Assembly (NCBI RefSeq): GCF_024198215.1 | Contig: NZ_JAKCFA010000020.1 | Location: 62,001-126,000 of the forward strand | Reading direction: 5' to 3' | Length of the DNA stretch: 64,000 nucleotides | Source: Myxococcus qinghaiensis | Lineage (GTDB): Bacteria > Myxococcota > Myxococcia > Myxococcales > Myxococcaceae | Shown here: positions 7,621 to 16,589 of the stretch, in pieces | How positions within the stretch are numbered: position 1 is the stretch's first letter | Layout: every line of letters begins with the position of its first letter | Made by a program: the position numbers and the translations under genes | The notes under the pieces: generated by a model | What the model was told of the DNA's origin: nothing | Databases searched by the model: none | Seen by the model: the letters and a program-made list of their open reading frames with translations, nothing else

Positions 7621-8517
7621 ATGGAAGCCCTCTCCCAATCCTTCCGGGCCCTCGGAGACCCGACGCGGCTGCGCATCCTCCGGCTGGTGTCGGAGGCGCC
7701 GCTGAACGTGACGGAGCTGGTGTCGCTGGTGGGCGTGGCGCAGTCGTCGGTGTCGCACCACCTGGGGAAGCTCAAGGGGTTGGGGCTCATCCGCGAGGAG
7801 CGGCAGGCGGGCTTCAGCTACTACTCGCTGGCGCTGGAGGGGGATGACACCCGCTGGCCGCTCATCCGGCTGGCGCGGGAGGCGGAGGACGCGGCGGGGG
7901 ACTCGGCGCGGCTGATGGACCTGCTGCGCGCGCGCGCGGACCGGCAGGCGCTGAACGAGCGGCTCCTGGAGCCGGGCCAGTCCTGGTTCCTGTGGGCGGG
8001 CGCGCTGGCGTCGCTCTTGCCGCCCCTGGACGTGGCGGACTTCGGCTGCGGCACGGGGGTGTTGAGCGTGGCCATTGCCCGCTGGGCGCGGCACGTGTGG
8101 GCCATCGACCAGAACGCGGAGGCGCTGGAGCAGGCGCGCGAGCGGGCCGGGCGTGAGCAGGCCGCCAACGTCACCTTCCTGTGCGAGGACCTGCAGCGGC
8201 TGTCGCTGGAGTCGGGGCGGATGGACCTGGTGGTGATTTCGCAGAGCCTCCACCACGTGGAGGACCCCGCCAGCGTGCTGGCGGAGGCGGCGCGGCTGCT
8301 CAAGCCGGGCGGCCGGTTGGTGTTGCTGGAGTTGATGCCGCACGAGGAGCGCTGGGTGGTGGAGCGGCTGGGCCACCGACACCTGGGCTTCGAGCCGGCG
8401 CAGTTGGAGACGGCGCTGCGTGAGCGGGGCTTCGCGTCGCTCACCCGCGAGGCGCATGCCCGCGACGGTGCCAGCCCCTTTCGAGTCTTTCTGCTGACTG
8501 GAGTGAAGCCATCATGA
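7621..8517 (+). CDS. ArsR-family regulator fused to a SAM-dependent methyltransferase domain (SahR-like)
   Basis: A 298-residue fusion. Residues 5-70 are an ArsR-type winged helix (LGDPTRLRILRLVSEAPLNV, TELVSLVGVAQSSVSHHLGKLKGLGLI) without the metal-binding cysteines of arsenic or zinc sensors. Residues 130-290 are a class I methyltransferase fold with motif I VADFGCGTG (138-146), the acidic IDQNAEAL, and a post-I block VVISQSLHHVEDP. SahR-type regulators in Proteobacteria have this architecture and respond to S-adenosylhomocysteine to control methionine-cycle genes. The gene overlaps metH by ATGA, which fits that role. No Shine-Dalgarno is visible; the palindrome occupies that position, so translation may be leaderless or coupled to operator occupancy. 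Real methylation activity is possible but less likely. Confidence 0.85.
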   Translation: MEALSQSFRALGDPTRLRILRLVSEAPLNVTELVSLVGVAQSSVSHHLGKLKGLGLIREERQAGFSYYSLALEGDDTRWPLIRLAREAEDAAGDSARLMDLLRARADRQALNERLLEPGQSWFLWAGALASLLPPLDVADFGCGTGVLSVAIARWARHVWAIDQNAEALEQARERAGREQAANVTFLCEDLQRLSLESGRMDLVVISQSLHHVEDPASVLAEAARLLKPGGRLVLLELMPHEERWVVERLGHRHLGFEPAQLETALRERGFASLTREAHARDGASPFRVFLLTGVKPS

Positions 8518-11500
8518 CGAGTCCCACTGCCCTTCCGCCCCCTTCCGGAGAGAACGGTCGCCGCGTGGAGGCCCTGCGCACCACGATGCGTGAGCGCGTG
8601 CTGGTGCTGGACGGCGCCATGGGGACGCTGCTGCAGCAGCTGGACCTCAAGGCGGCGGACTTCGGCGGCGCCGAGTTCGAGGGCTGCAACGAGAACCTGG
8701 TCCTCACCCGGCCGGACATCATCCGGGACATCCACGCGCGCTACTTCGCGGCGGGCGCGGACGTGACGGAGACGGACAGCTTCGGCGGCACGCCGATAGT
8801 CCTCAACGAGTTCGGCCTGGGGCACAAGGCGCTCGAAATCAACGAGGCCTCCGCGCGACTGGCGCGGGAAGCCGCCGCCGAGGCCGAGGCGAAGGACGGA
8901 CGGATTCGCTGGGTTGCGGGCTCGGTGGGCCCCACGACGAAGGCCATCAGCGTCACCGGCGGCATCACCTTCGAGGAGCTGGTGGAGAACTTCGCGGTGC
9001 AGGCCGAGGGCCTCGCGCTCGGTGGCTCCGACTACCTCCTGGTGGAGACGGCGCAGGACACGCGCAACATCAAGGCGGCGCTGCTGGGAATCGAACGCGC
9101 GTTCCGCAAGCTGGGCTACTCGCTGCCGGTGGCGGTGTCCGGGACGATTGAACCCATGGGGACGATGCTCGCGGGGCAGAGCGTGGAGAGCCTGGCCGCG
9201 TCGCTGGAGCACGTGGAGTTGCTGTACCTGGGGCTCAACTGCGCCACGGGTCCGGACTTCATGACGGACCACCTGCGCTCGCTGGCGGCGCTGAGCTCGT
9301 TCCCGGTGTCGTGCGTGCCCAACGCGGGCCTGCCGGACGAGAACGGCCACTACCTGGAGACGCCGGAGATGCTGGCGCGCTCGCTCAGGCGCTTCTGTGA
9401 GCAGGGCTGGCTCAACGTGGTGGGCGGGTGTTGCGGCACGCAGGAGGGCCACATCCGCGCGCTGGCCCAGGCGGTGAAGGGCCTGAAGCCGCGCTCGTCC
9501 CTGCCCAAGCCTCGCTCCACGCTGTCCGGCGTGGACTACCTGGAAGTGACGGACGAGCTGCGCCCGGTCATCGTCGGCGAGCGCACCAACGTCATCGGCA
9601 GCAAGAAGTTCAAGGAGCTCATCGTCGCGGGGCAGATAGAGGACGCCTCGGAGATTGCCCGCGCGCAGGTGAAGCGGGGCGCGCAGGTCATCGACATCTG
9701 CCTGGCGAACCCGGACCGGGAAGAGCTGGAGGACATGCGCGAGTTCCTGGAGGTGGTCATCAAGAAGGTGCGCGTGCCCTTGATGATTGACTCCACCGAT
9801 GAGCGCGTCATCGAGATGGCCCTGACGTACAGCCAGGGCAAGGCCATCATCAACTCCGTCAACCTGGAGGACGGGGAGGAGCGCTTCGAGAAGGTGGTGC
9901 CGCTGGCGCGCCGCTTCGGCGCGGCGCTGGTGGTGGGCTGCATCGACGAGATTGGCATGGCCGTGACGCGCCAGCGCAAGCTGGAGGTGGCGGAGCGCTC
10001 GTTCGAGCTCTTGACGAAGAAGTACGGGATGAAGGCGGAGGACCTGTACTTCGACCCGCTCGTCTTCCCGTGCGCCTCTGGCGACGCGCAGTACACGGGC
10101 AGCGGCGTGGAGACGGTGGAGGGCGTGCGGCTCATCAAGCAGCGCTTCCCGCAGTGCCGCTCCGTGCTGGGCATCTCCAACGTGTCCTTCGGTCTGCCGA
10201 CGGCGGGCCGCGAGGTGCTCAACTCCGTCTTCCTGTACCACTGCGTCCAGGCGGGCCTGGACATGGCGCTGGTCAACTCGGAGAAGCTGGAGCGCTACGC
10301 GTCCCTGCCCGAGGAGGAGCGGAAGCTCGCGGAGGACCTGCTCTACAACCGGGGCACGGACCCGGTGACGCCGTTCGCCGCGCACTTCCGTGAGCGCAAG
10401 CCCCCCAAGGCGCAGGTGAGCACGCTGCCGCTGGAGGAGCGGCTCCAGCGCTACATCATCGAGGGCTCGCGCGACGGGCTCTTCGCGGACCTGGAAGCGG
10501 CGATGGCGAAGTACGCGCCGCTGGAAATCATCAACGGGCCGTTGATGAAGGGCATGGACGAGGTGGGCCGGCTCTTCGCCGCCAACGAGCTGATTGTCGC
10601 GGAGGTGCTCCAGAGCGCCGAGTCGATGAAGGCGGCGGTGAGCTTCCTGGAGCCGCACATGAGCTCCGCCCAGGCGGCGATGCGCGGCAAGATTGTCCTG
10701 GCCACGGTGAAGGGGGACGTCCACGACATCGGGAAGAACCTGGTGGAGATCATCCTGGCCAACAACGGCTTCCACGTGGTGAACCTGGGCATCAAGGTTC
10801 CGCCCGAGCAGTTGGTGCAGGCGGTGCGCGAGCACAAGCCGGACATCGTCGGCCTGTCGGGGCTCCTGGTGAAGAGCGCGCACCAGATGGTGGCCACGGC
10901 GGAGGACCTGCGGCGCGCGGGCGTGGACGTGCCGATTCTGGTGGGCGGCGCGGCGCTCAGCCGCAACTTCGTGGACCGCAACATCGCTCCGGCGTACGGC
11001 GGCGGCACGGTGGCCTACGCGCAGGACGCGATGAGCGGCCTGGACCTGGCGAAGCAGATTGTGGACCCGTCCTCGCACGCGAAGCTGCGCGGTGAGCTGA
11101 GCGAGCGCCGCGTGAAGCTGGCGCAAGAGGTGAAGGAGCGCCCGCGCGTGGAGGTTCCGACGTCGCGTGCGCGCAGCGCGGAGATTCGCATCCTGGACAC
11201 GGTGCCCGCGGCGCCGGACTGGGAGCGGCACGTGCTGACGAACACGCCGCTGGACCACATCTGGAAGTTCATCAACCCCGTCATGCTGTACGGCCGGCAC
11301 CTGGGGCTGCGCACGTCGTCGCGCGCGCTGGGGACGCCCGCGGAGGCGGACCTGGCGAAGACGGAGGAGGGGCGCAAGGCGCTGGCGCTGAAGGAGGCCG
11401 TGGAGGAGCTCAAGGGCATGCTGCGCGGCGGGCTGATGCAGGCGCGCGCGGTGTTCCAGTTCTTCAAGGCGGGCAGCGACGGCAACCGCGTGGTGCTCTT

Positions 11501-12023
11501 CGACGGGACTACCGGCAAGGAGGCGGCGAGCTTCGACTTCCCCCGGCAGGACCGCGAGGGCGGGCTGTGCCTGGCTGACTACCTGCGTCCGCTGGAGCGC
11601 GGCGTACCCACGGACAACGTGGGGATGTTCGTGGTGACGGCGGGCTCGGGCATCCGCGAGCTGTCCGAGAGCCTCAAGGCCAAGGGTGAGTTCCTGAAGA
11701 TGCACGCGGTGCAGGCGCTCGCGCTGGAGACGGCCGAGGGCTACGCGGAGCTCTTGCACACGCAATTGCGCAGCATGTGGGGCACGCCCGACAAGCAGGA
11801 CATGACGATGTTGGAGCGCTTCCGCGCGGAGTACGCGGGCAAGCGCTACTCGTTCGGCTACCCCGCGTGTCCCCGGCTGGAGGACCAGTCCAAGCTCTTC
11901 CTGGCGCTGCGCCCGGAGGACATCGGCGTGCAGCTCACCGACGGCTGCATGATGGAGCCGGAGGCGTCCGTGTCCGCCCTCGTCTTCCACCATCCGCAGG
12001 CGTCGTACTTCTCCGTGACGTGA
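8514..12023 (+). CDS. metH: Methionine synthase, cobalamin-dependent
   Basis: MetH transfers a methyl group from 5-methyltetrahydrofolate through cobalamin to homocysteine, making methionine in the cytosol. All four modules are present in 1169 residues. The homocysteine domain has zinc ligands Cys243, Cys306 and Cys307 (LGLNCATG, GGCCGT). A pterin-binding domain follows from about 345 (VIVGERTNVIGSKKF). The cobalamin module contains DVHDIGKN with lower axial ligand His737. The C-terminal activation domain (about 880-1169) contains SFGYPACP and ends with FHHPQASYF. The length is close to the E. coli enzyme (1227). The ATG overlaps the stop of the ArsR-methyltransferase gene, so expression is coupled to that regulator. 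Confidence 0.98.
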   Translation: MTSPTALPPPSGENGRRVEALRTTMRERVLVLDGAMGTLLQQLDLKAADFGGAEFEGCNENLVLTRPDIIRDIHARYFAAGADVTETDSFGGTPIVLNEFGLGHKALEINEASARLAREAAAEAEAKDGRIRWVAGSVGPTTKAISVTGGITFEELVENFAVQAEGLALGGSDYLLVETAQDTRNIKAALLGIERAFRKLGYSLPVAVSGTIEPMGTMLAGQSVESLAASLEHVELLYLGLNCATGPDFMTDHLRSLAALSSFPVSCVPNAGLPDENGHYLETPEMLARSLRRFCEQGWLNVVGGCCGTQEGHIRALAQAVKGLKPRSSLPKPRSTLSGVDYLEVTDELRPVIVGERTNVIGSKKFKELIVAGQIEDASEIARAQVKRGAQVIDICLANPDREELEDMREFLEVVIKKVRVPLMIDSTDERVIEMALTYSQGKAIINSVNLEDGEERFEKVVPLARRFGAALVVGCIDEIGMAVTRQRKLEVAERSFELLTKKYGMKAEDLYFDPLVFPCASGDAQYTGSGVETVEGVRLIKQRFPQCRSVLGISNVSFGLPTAGREVLNSVFLYHCVQAGLDMALVNSEKLERYASLPEEERKLAEDLLYNRGTDPVTPFAAHFRERKPPKAQVSTLPLEERLQRYIIEGSRDGLFADLEAAMAKYAPLEIINGPLMKGMDEVGRLFAANELIVAEVLQSAESMKAAVSFLEPHMSSAQAAMRGKIVLATVKGDVHDIGKNLVEIILANNGFHVVNLGIKVPPEQLVQAVREHKPDIVGLSGLLVKSAHQMVATAEDLRRAGVDVPILVGGAALSRNFVDRNIAPAYGGGTVAYAQDAMSGLDLAKQIVDPSSHAKLRGELSERRVKLAQEVKERPRVEVPTSRARSAEIRILDTVPAAPDWERHVLTNTPLDHIWKFINPVMLYGRHLGLRTSSRALGTPAEADLAKTEEGRKALALKEAVEELKGMLRGGLMQARAVFQFFKAGSDGNRVVLFDGTTGKEAASFDFPRQDREGGLCLADYLRPLERGVPTDNVGMFVVTAGSGIRELSESLKAKGEFLKMHAVQALALETAEGYAELLHTQLRSMWGTPDKQDMTMLERFRAEYAGKRYSFGYPACPRLEDQSKLFLALRPEDIGVQLTDGCMMEPEASVSALVFHHPQASYFSVT

Positions 12024-12054
12024 GCGGAAGGCGCAGTGATGCCCGGGTGGACTG

Positions 12055-12657
12055 TCAGAACCGTCCGCCCAGGCTGAGCCCGGCGGTGAAGAGGTCGCCG
12101 TTGTCCTCGGCGCCAGGAGCGAAGTCTCCGCCGCCGGCGAACACGCGATAGGTGGCTCGCGCGCCCGCCGTCACCCCGTTGTAGCGGTACTCGAGTCCGG
12201 CGGTGAGCGGCACCTCGGCCAGGAAGGTGTCGTCGAACTGGCGCGCGTTGGCTTCCGACGTCGCGTCCAGATAGCTGACGCCCACGCCCGCGCCGAGGAA
12301 GGGCTTCCAGCGCTCGCGCACGGTGGGTCCCACCTTGGCCAGCGCGCCCAGGTTGTGGCGCCACAGTGTCGCGTTGTCGATGTCGGCGAAGCCGTTGGCG
12401 GAGCCCTCGTAACCCAGCTCCAGGCCCACTGCGGGCAGCAACTGCGCATCCGCCTGGAGTCCCAGGAACGTGCCCACGTCCGTCTCCGTGCCCAGGTCGC
12501 CGGTGTAGGCCGTGACACCGCCTCGGACGGTGAGGCCGGAAGCGCCGAAGAATGGAGCCGGTTGCTGCTTGCGCGGCGAGTCCTCCTTCGCGAGGGAGGG
12601 AGCTGCCCAGCCCAGGGTCGCCAGCAGGACGCCTGCTCGCCAGATTGGAAGCACCAT
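12055..12657 (-). CDS. Outer-membrane beta-barrel protein, OmpA/OmpW-like
   Basis: A 200-residue exported protein with signal peptide MVLPIWRAGVLLATLGWAAPSLA. The mature part alternates short amphipathic strands (GLTVRGGVTAYTGDLG, FLGLQADAQLLPAVGLELGYEG, AGLEYRYNGVTAGARATYRVF) and ends FTAGLSLGGRF with a C-terminal Phe, which is the outer-membrane insertion signal. This fits an eight-stranded barrel of the OmpA/OmpW/PorT type. The ATG at 12657 has GGAGGAGG upstream; longer frames run into the divergent MetE-like gene and are rejected. It is convergent with metH. Function unknown; likely a structural or adhesion barrel. Confidence 0.8.
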   Translation of the reverse strand: MVLPIWRAGVLLATLGWAAPSLAKEDSPRKQQPAPFFGASGLTVRGGVTAYTGDLGTETDVGTFLGLQADAQLLPAVGLELGYEGSANGFADIDNATLWRHNLGALAKVGPTVRERWKPFLGAGVGVSYLDATSEANARQFDDTFLAEVPLTAGLEYRYNGVTAGARATYRVFAGGGDFAPGAEDNGDLFTAGLSLGGRF

Positions 12658-12790
12658 GTCGGTTTCCTCCTCCTTCGGACGCCCCTGGGGGCCTCTGGCA
12701 AGGATGAGGTCGCCCCGTTTGGAGAGGGCCCGGCGCCCGGGGAAGCCCGAGGTGCCCCGCTGGCGGAGGGAGCGGGTAGACTCCCCCGCC

Positions 12791-13882
12791 ATGAGCGCCC
12801 CGAACATCCGCCGAGCCGTCCAGCTACTGCCCGCCTGTGCGACGACGGGCATTGGAAGCCTGCCCCATACGCAGGTGGAGCTGGGGCTCCAGGTCGCCCT
12901 GTCGATGGACATCCCATTCCTCCCGCAGCTCCCCGTGGGAAAGCCCTCGGAGCTGATGATTCCAGCGGCGCTCGAGGGCCTGCCGGGCCTGCGCTTCGAT
13001 GAAGAGGGCCTGTGCACGGTGGACCTGAAGGCCTGGGAGGAAGGGCGCGGCGAGTTCGAGGCGAAGCTGGACGCGGCCCTCGCCGCCGGGACGCTGGAGG
13101 CATACGAGCCCACGCCCGAGGCCTGCCGCGCGTGGCGCCCGTTCCTGTGGGAAGTGGAGCATCGCAAGCTGGCGTTCGCGAAGGCGCAGCTCGCGGGCCC
13201 CTTCACGGTGCGCTCGGTGGCTCGCACGGACTCGGGCTTGTCCGCGCTGGAGGTGCCGGGGCTGGACCAGGTGATTTTCCGACTGGTGCTGGCGCGCTCG
13301 CTGGCGATGGTGAAGGCGCTGCGACGCGCGGGCACCACGCCGCTGTTCTTCCTGGACGAGCCGGGGCTCTACGCCTTCCAGCGCATCAACCCGCGCCACC
13401 TGCTGGCGCTCCAGGAGCTGAAGTTGCTGGTGGTGGCGCTCCAGCGTGAAGGCGCGCTGGTGGGGCTGCACTGCTGCGGAAACACGGACTGGGCCGCGCT
13501 GCTGGATGTGCAGCCAGACCTGTTGTCGCTGGATGTGAGGCTGTCGCTCGACGCGATGCTGGAGGAAGGCGACGCGCTGGAGCGCTACCTGAACGCTGGC
13601 GCGACGCTGAGCCTGGGCATCATTCCCACGGACCTGGCGTCGACGTACGAGGTGACGGAGCTGGCGGACTCGGTGGAGGCCTCGCTGAAGGCCGCGTTGC
13701 CTCGCGGCTTCACGTTCCCCCGAGCGGTGTCGACGGTGTTGCTGACGCCCGCGTGTGGATTGGCGATGCGCTCGGTGCTGGACGCGGAGCGCGTCCTCTC
13801 CGAGTTGAAGGTGGCGCAGCGGAGGCTGCGTGGAGCGCTCGAAGCCGAGCGCCCCGTGCTGCACTCGCCGCCTCCGCACTGA
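12791..13882 (+). CDS. MetE-like (cobalamin-independent methionine synthase II family) protein
   Basis: A 363-residue protein resembling the C-terminal catalytic half of MetE and related UROD/MetE-like methyltransferases. Zinc ligand candidates are His and Cys in VGLHCCGNTDW and Cys in LLTPACGLAM, matching the HxC...C arrangement of MetE. TTGIGSLPHT at the N-terminus and FFLDEPGLYA are also typical. Full-length MetE is about twice this size, so this is a core-type enzyme whose methyl donor and acceptor are unknown; members can act with other methyl carriers. It sits 770 bases beyond metH. ATG at 12791 is used; the longer frame upstream overlaps the divergent barrel gene. Confidence 0.8.
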   Translation: MSAPNIRRAVQLLPACATTGIGSLPHTQVELGLQVALSMDIPFLPQLPVGKPSELMIPAALEGLPGLRFDEEGLCTVDLKAWEEGRGEFEAKLDAALAAGTLEAYEPTPEACRAWRPFLWEVEHRKLAFAKAQLAGPFTVRSVARTDSGLSALEVPGLDQVIFRLVLARSLAMVKALRRAGTTPLFFLDEPGLYAFQRINPRHLLALQELKLLVVALQREGALVGLHCCGNTDWAALLDVQPDLLSLDVRLSLDAMLEEGDALERYLNAGATLSLGIIPTDLASTYEVTELADSVEASLKAALPRGFTFPRAVSTVLLTPACGLAMRSVLDAERVLSELKVAQRRLRGALEAERPVLHSPPPH

Positions 13883-13893
13883 GCGCGGCGCGA

Positions 13894-14106
13894 CTACTGG
13901 CGGCCGAGCTTCAGCTCACGTTCGGCCTGCTGCCAGTCCTGCTCGTGACTGCCGTGGTTGCCGCCGCGTGCCAGATAGATTTCATAGGCGCGGCGGGCAA
14001 TCTGCTCATGAGGAATGGGGCCGCGTGAGGCCTTGGACTCGTGGGCGTGTTCCGTGGGCTGCGTCGCCGTCTGCGGGGTCGGCTTGTGGGTACTGTTGCG
14101 AGCCAT
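13894..14106 (-). CDS. DUF2934 domain small protein
   Basis: A 70-residue basic-then-acidic protein. The C-terminal half, IPHEQIARRAYEIYLARGGNHGSHEQDWQQAERELKLGR, is the DUF2934 motif (RAYELYxxRG...DWxxAExEL), a short helical hairpin of unknown function. The N-terminal half is low-complexity (Lys, Thr, Pro, Gln, His). The ATG at 14106 has GGAGG about nine bases upstream. It lies downstream of mutY on the same strand with a 180-base gap, so it may have its own promoter. Confidence 0.82.
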   Translation of the reverse strand: MARNSTHKPTPQTATQPTEHAHESKASRGPIPHEQIARRAYEIYLARGGNHGSHEQDWQQAERELKLGRQ

Positions 14107-14256
14107 CGAGGCGCCTCCGGGAAAGGGCGCGCGAAGCTTGAGCCCCCGTGGGCGCTCGCGAAAGCGACCTGGTGCGTCGGGGGTTGGCGGCGCGACACGA
14201 CGTCGGGGGACCGTGTCACGCGGTGGACAACGGGGCCACGTGACGCGGAGGTGGCG

Positions 14257-14270
14257 TGACTCGCGAGTCA
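14257..14270. promoter_or_regulatory. 14-bp perfect palindrome between mutY and the DUF2934 gene
   Basis: TGACTCGCGAGTCA is a perfect palindrome 18 bases beyond the mutY stop and about 150 bases upstream of the DUF2934 start. It could be a protein-binding site; the arms are too short and lack a T-run for a terminator. No regulator is suggested by the context. Confidence 0.3.
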
Positions 14271-14288
14271 GGGCGAGCAGGCACGGAC

Positions 14289-15659
14289 CTACTTCAGCGC
14301 GGTCATCGCCGCGTCGAGGGCGCGCTGCATCGCGGTGCTCATGCCGAGCGTCGCCGCTTCCGCCGGCGTGCACCACCTCAGCTCCTGGAACGCCGCCGAG
14401 CGAGTGGGGCGCAGCGGGCCTGACACGCGGTAGAGGCGCAGTGTGAGGTCGCGGTGGGTGAGCTGACGCTTCACCGTGCCGAGCAGGGCCTCCAGCTTCA
14501 CGCCCGCACCGAGCGCGGCGGTGAGGCGGAGCGTGGTCTCCGGCTCGGTGGCGTCCTCGTCCACCTCGGCGGCGGGAAGCTCCCACAACCCGCCGAAGAG
14601 GCCGGAGTCCGCGCGCCGAGCGAACAGCAACGTGTCCGCGTGGGCCCAGACGGCGAGGGCGAGGGTCAGCTTCTTCGGCGCGGCGCGAATCTTGGCGGGA
14701 GGCAGCTCATCCACGCGGCCCTTGCGGAAGGCGATGCAGCCGGTGCGCACGGGGCACAGCAGGCACAGCGGGTTCTCGGGACGGCACGTCGTGGCGCCGT
14801 GCTCCATGAGGGCCTGGTTGAAGTCACCGGGACGCTCGCCCTTCACCAGCAAGGTGGCGAGCTCCCAGAGCGTGGCCTCGCGCTCACGGTCTCCAGGGAG
14901 GCCCTCGACTTCGAAGAGGCGTGACAGCACGCGAGCGACGTTGCCATCGACGAGCGGTGCCTCTTCCCCGAAGGCGATGGAGGCCACGGCGCCGGAGGTG
15001 TAGCGGCCGAAGCCGGGGAGGGTGAGCAGCTCCGCCGCGGTGGAGGGAAGCTTGCCTCCGAATCGCGACACCATCTCCTGCGCGGCGCGGTGCAGGTTGC
15101 GCGCGCGCGAGTAGTAGCCCAGGCCCTTCCAGCCGGAGAGCACGTCAGCCAGTGGCGCGGAGGCGAGCGCGAGCAGGGTGGGGAAGCGCTGGAGGAAGCG
15201 CTCCCAGTAGGGAATCACGGTGGCCACCTGCGTCTGCTGGAGCATGACCTCGCTCAGCCAGATGGCGTACGGGTCCTTCGTGCGGCGCCAGGGCAGGTCG
15301 CGCTTGTTCCGGTCGTACCAGTCCAGCAACGGCCCGCGGACTGACGCGAGGTGCGCGGCGCTCGGAGTCACCGTGGGAACACGGGCCGACACGGCGCTGC
15401 GAGGCGGACGACCGCGCTTCGCACGAGGAGCCTCTGCGGGCGCGTTCTCTTCAGGCGCCACGACGACGCCGAGGACAGGGGCCTGGGCGAGCGCGGCTTC
15501 AGTCTTGCGCGGAGGGCGACCTCGACGCGGACGAGCCATGTCCCGGTCCAGCTCCTTCACGGGGACTTTCGGAGTCACCGCGACCGGGTCCAGCATCCCG
15601 AGCTGCTTCTGGTTGTCCGGCGTGGCGGCGCGCTTCGCGGGGCGACTGCGGGGACTCAT
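14289..15659 (-). CDS. mutY: A/G-specific adenine glycosylase MutY with AT-hook N-terminal extension
   Basis: MutY removes adenine mispaired with 8-oxoguanine. This 456-residue protein has the family parts: SEVMLQQTQV (catalytic Glu137), the helix-hairpin-helix LPGFGRYTSGAVAS, catalytic Asp238 in VDGNVARVLSR, the 4Fe-4S loop C292-x6-C299-x2-C302-x5-C308, and a C-terminal Nudix-like domain that reads 8-oxoG (LFARRADSGLFGGLWELP). Unusual: about 105 residues precede the domain and contain two AT-hook cores, RRGRPPR (45-51) and KRGRPPR (81-87), which would bind AT-rich minor groove. The ATG overlaps the stop of the upstream SDR gene (ATGA), so the two are coupled. The long tail upstream of 15659 in this frame is not coding. 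Confidence 0.95.
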   Translation of the reverse strand: MSPRSRPAKRAATPDNQKQLGMLDPVAVTPKVPVKELDRDMARPRRGRPPRKTEAALAQAPVLGVVVAPEENAPAEAPRAKRGRPPRSAVSARVPTVTPSAAHLASVRGPLLDWYDRNKRDLPWRRTKDPYAIWLSEVMLQQTQVATVIPYWERFLQRFPTLLALASAPLADVLSGWKGLGYYSRARNLHRAAQEMVSRFGGKLPSTAAELLTLPGFGRYTSGAVASIAFGEEAPLVDGNVARVLSRLFEVEGLPGDREREATLWELATLLVKGERPGDFNQALMEHGATTCRPENPLCLLCPVRTGCIAFRKGRVDELPPAKIRAAPKKLTLALAVWAHADTLLFARRADSGLFGGLWELPAAEVDEDATEPETTLRLTAALGAGVKLEALLGTVKRQLTHRDLTLRLYRVSGPLRPTRSAAFQELRWCTPAEAATLGMSTAMQRALDAAMTALK

Positions 15660-16465
15660 GCGTCTTTCTTCACGGGGTTGGCCATGCGGTGGGCGACACG
15701 GTCGAACAGGCCAGGGACGAACCGGTTGGCCAGTACCATGACGCGACCGGGGAGGGTGAGGATGGTGTCCCGCCGTCCGCGCACGCTCGCGCGCACCATC
15801 GAAGCGGCGACCTCCTCCGACGACATGGCCTTCAACGGAACGGCCTCCTGCGCCCAGCCCTCCGCGTTCAACCGGTGCTCGCGAAACTCGCTCTCGGTGA
15901 GGCCTGGGGACACGAGCAGCACGCGGATGCCCTCCGCCGCCAGCTCCGTGCGCAGCGACTCCGTCATCGCGTTCACCGCGGCCTTCGACGCGCAGTACCC
16001 ACCCAGCAGCGGCAACCCGCGATGTCCCAGCACGGAGCTGACATTCATCACCTGCGCCCCGCGTCGTCCTCGCAAGAGAGGCAGCGCGGCGCGAGTCACC
16101 CGCCACAGCGCGAACACGTTCAGCTCGAAGACCTGCCGGAGCTGCTCCTCGCTGATGGACGCCAGCGGCCCGTACAGGCCCTGGCCCGCGTTGTTCACCA
16201 GCACGTCCAGCCCACCGAAGGCGGCCTGCGTCTCACGCATGAGGTGCTCCACGTCCTCGCTGCGCGTCACGTCACACCGCACGCACAGTGCCCGGACTCC
16301 GAGTGACTCCACTTCACGGGCCGCATCCTCCAGCCGCTCCAGGCGCCGCGCGGCGAGCACGACATGGGCCCCCGCCGCCGCGTACGCCCGGGCCGCCGCG
16401 CGTCCGATGCCGCTGGAGGCTCCTGTGATGAGGACCACTCGCTCCTTGAAGGGCTGGCTCTTCAT
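15656..16465 (-). CDS. Short-chain dehydrogenase/reductase
   Basis: A classical SDR of about 269 residues. The cofactor loop is TGASSGIG, the NAG motif is VLVNNAGQG, and the catalytic triad is Ser (MNVSSVLG) with Y-x3-K (YCASK). Arg residues after the second strand (AARRLERL) favour NADP(H). The C-terminal part (GRRDTILTLPGRVMVLANRFVPGLFDRVAHRM) has a basic amphipathic end, as in lipid- or sterol-related SDRs, so a membrane-associated lipid substrate is possible. The start is uncertain: ATG 16465 is favoured because seven residues then precede the first strand; ATG 16480 and 16510 are also in frame. It is coupled to mutY and divergent from the Cas4-like nuclease. Confidence 0.88.
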   Translation of the reverse strand: MKSQPFKERVVLITGASSGIGRAAARAYAAAGAHVVLAARRLERLEDAAREVESLGVRALCVRCDVTRSEDVEHLMRETQAAFGGLDVLVNNAGQGLYGPLASISEEQLRQVFELNVFALWRVTRAALPLLRGRRGAQVMNVSSVLGHRGLPLLGGYCASKAAVNAMTESLRTELAAEGIRVLLVSPGLTESEFREHRLNAEGWAQEAVPLKAMSSEEVAASMVRASVRGRRDTILTLPGRVMVLANRFVPGLFDRVAHRMANPVKKDA

Positions 16466-16589
16466 GGTGGCGGGGACCATACTCTCGGGGTCACCCACCC
16501 GGACTGTCATTCAACCTACCCCGAGGGCTCGTTTCCTCGCCTGTTCCCCTTCTGGCGGAGCGAGCGAACGCCTAGGATGCGCCGCTTCC

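Noticed and set aside
7821..11993. Very long open frame on the minus strand opposite metH
   Set aside because: It is antisense to a complete MetH with all domains, its composition is Arg/His/Leu-rich low-complexity typical of reverse frames in high-GC DNA, and it has no domain.
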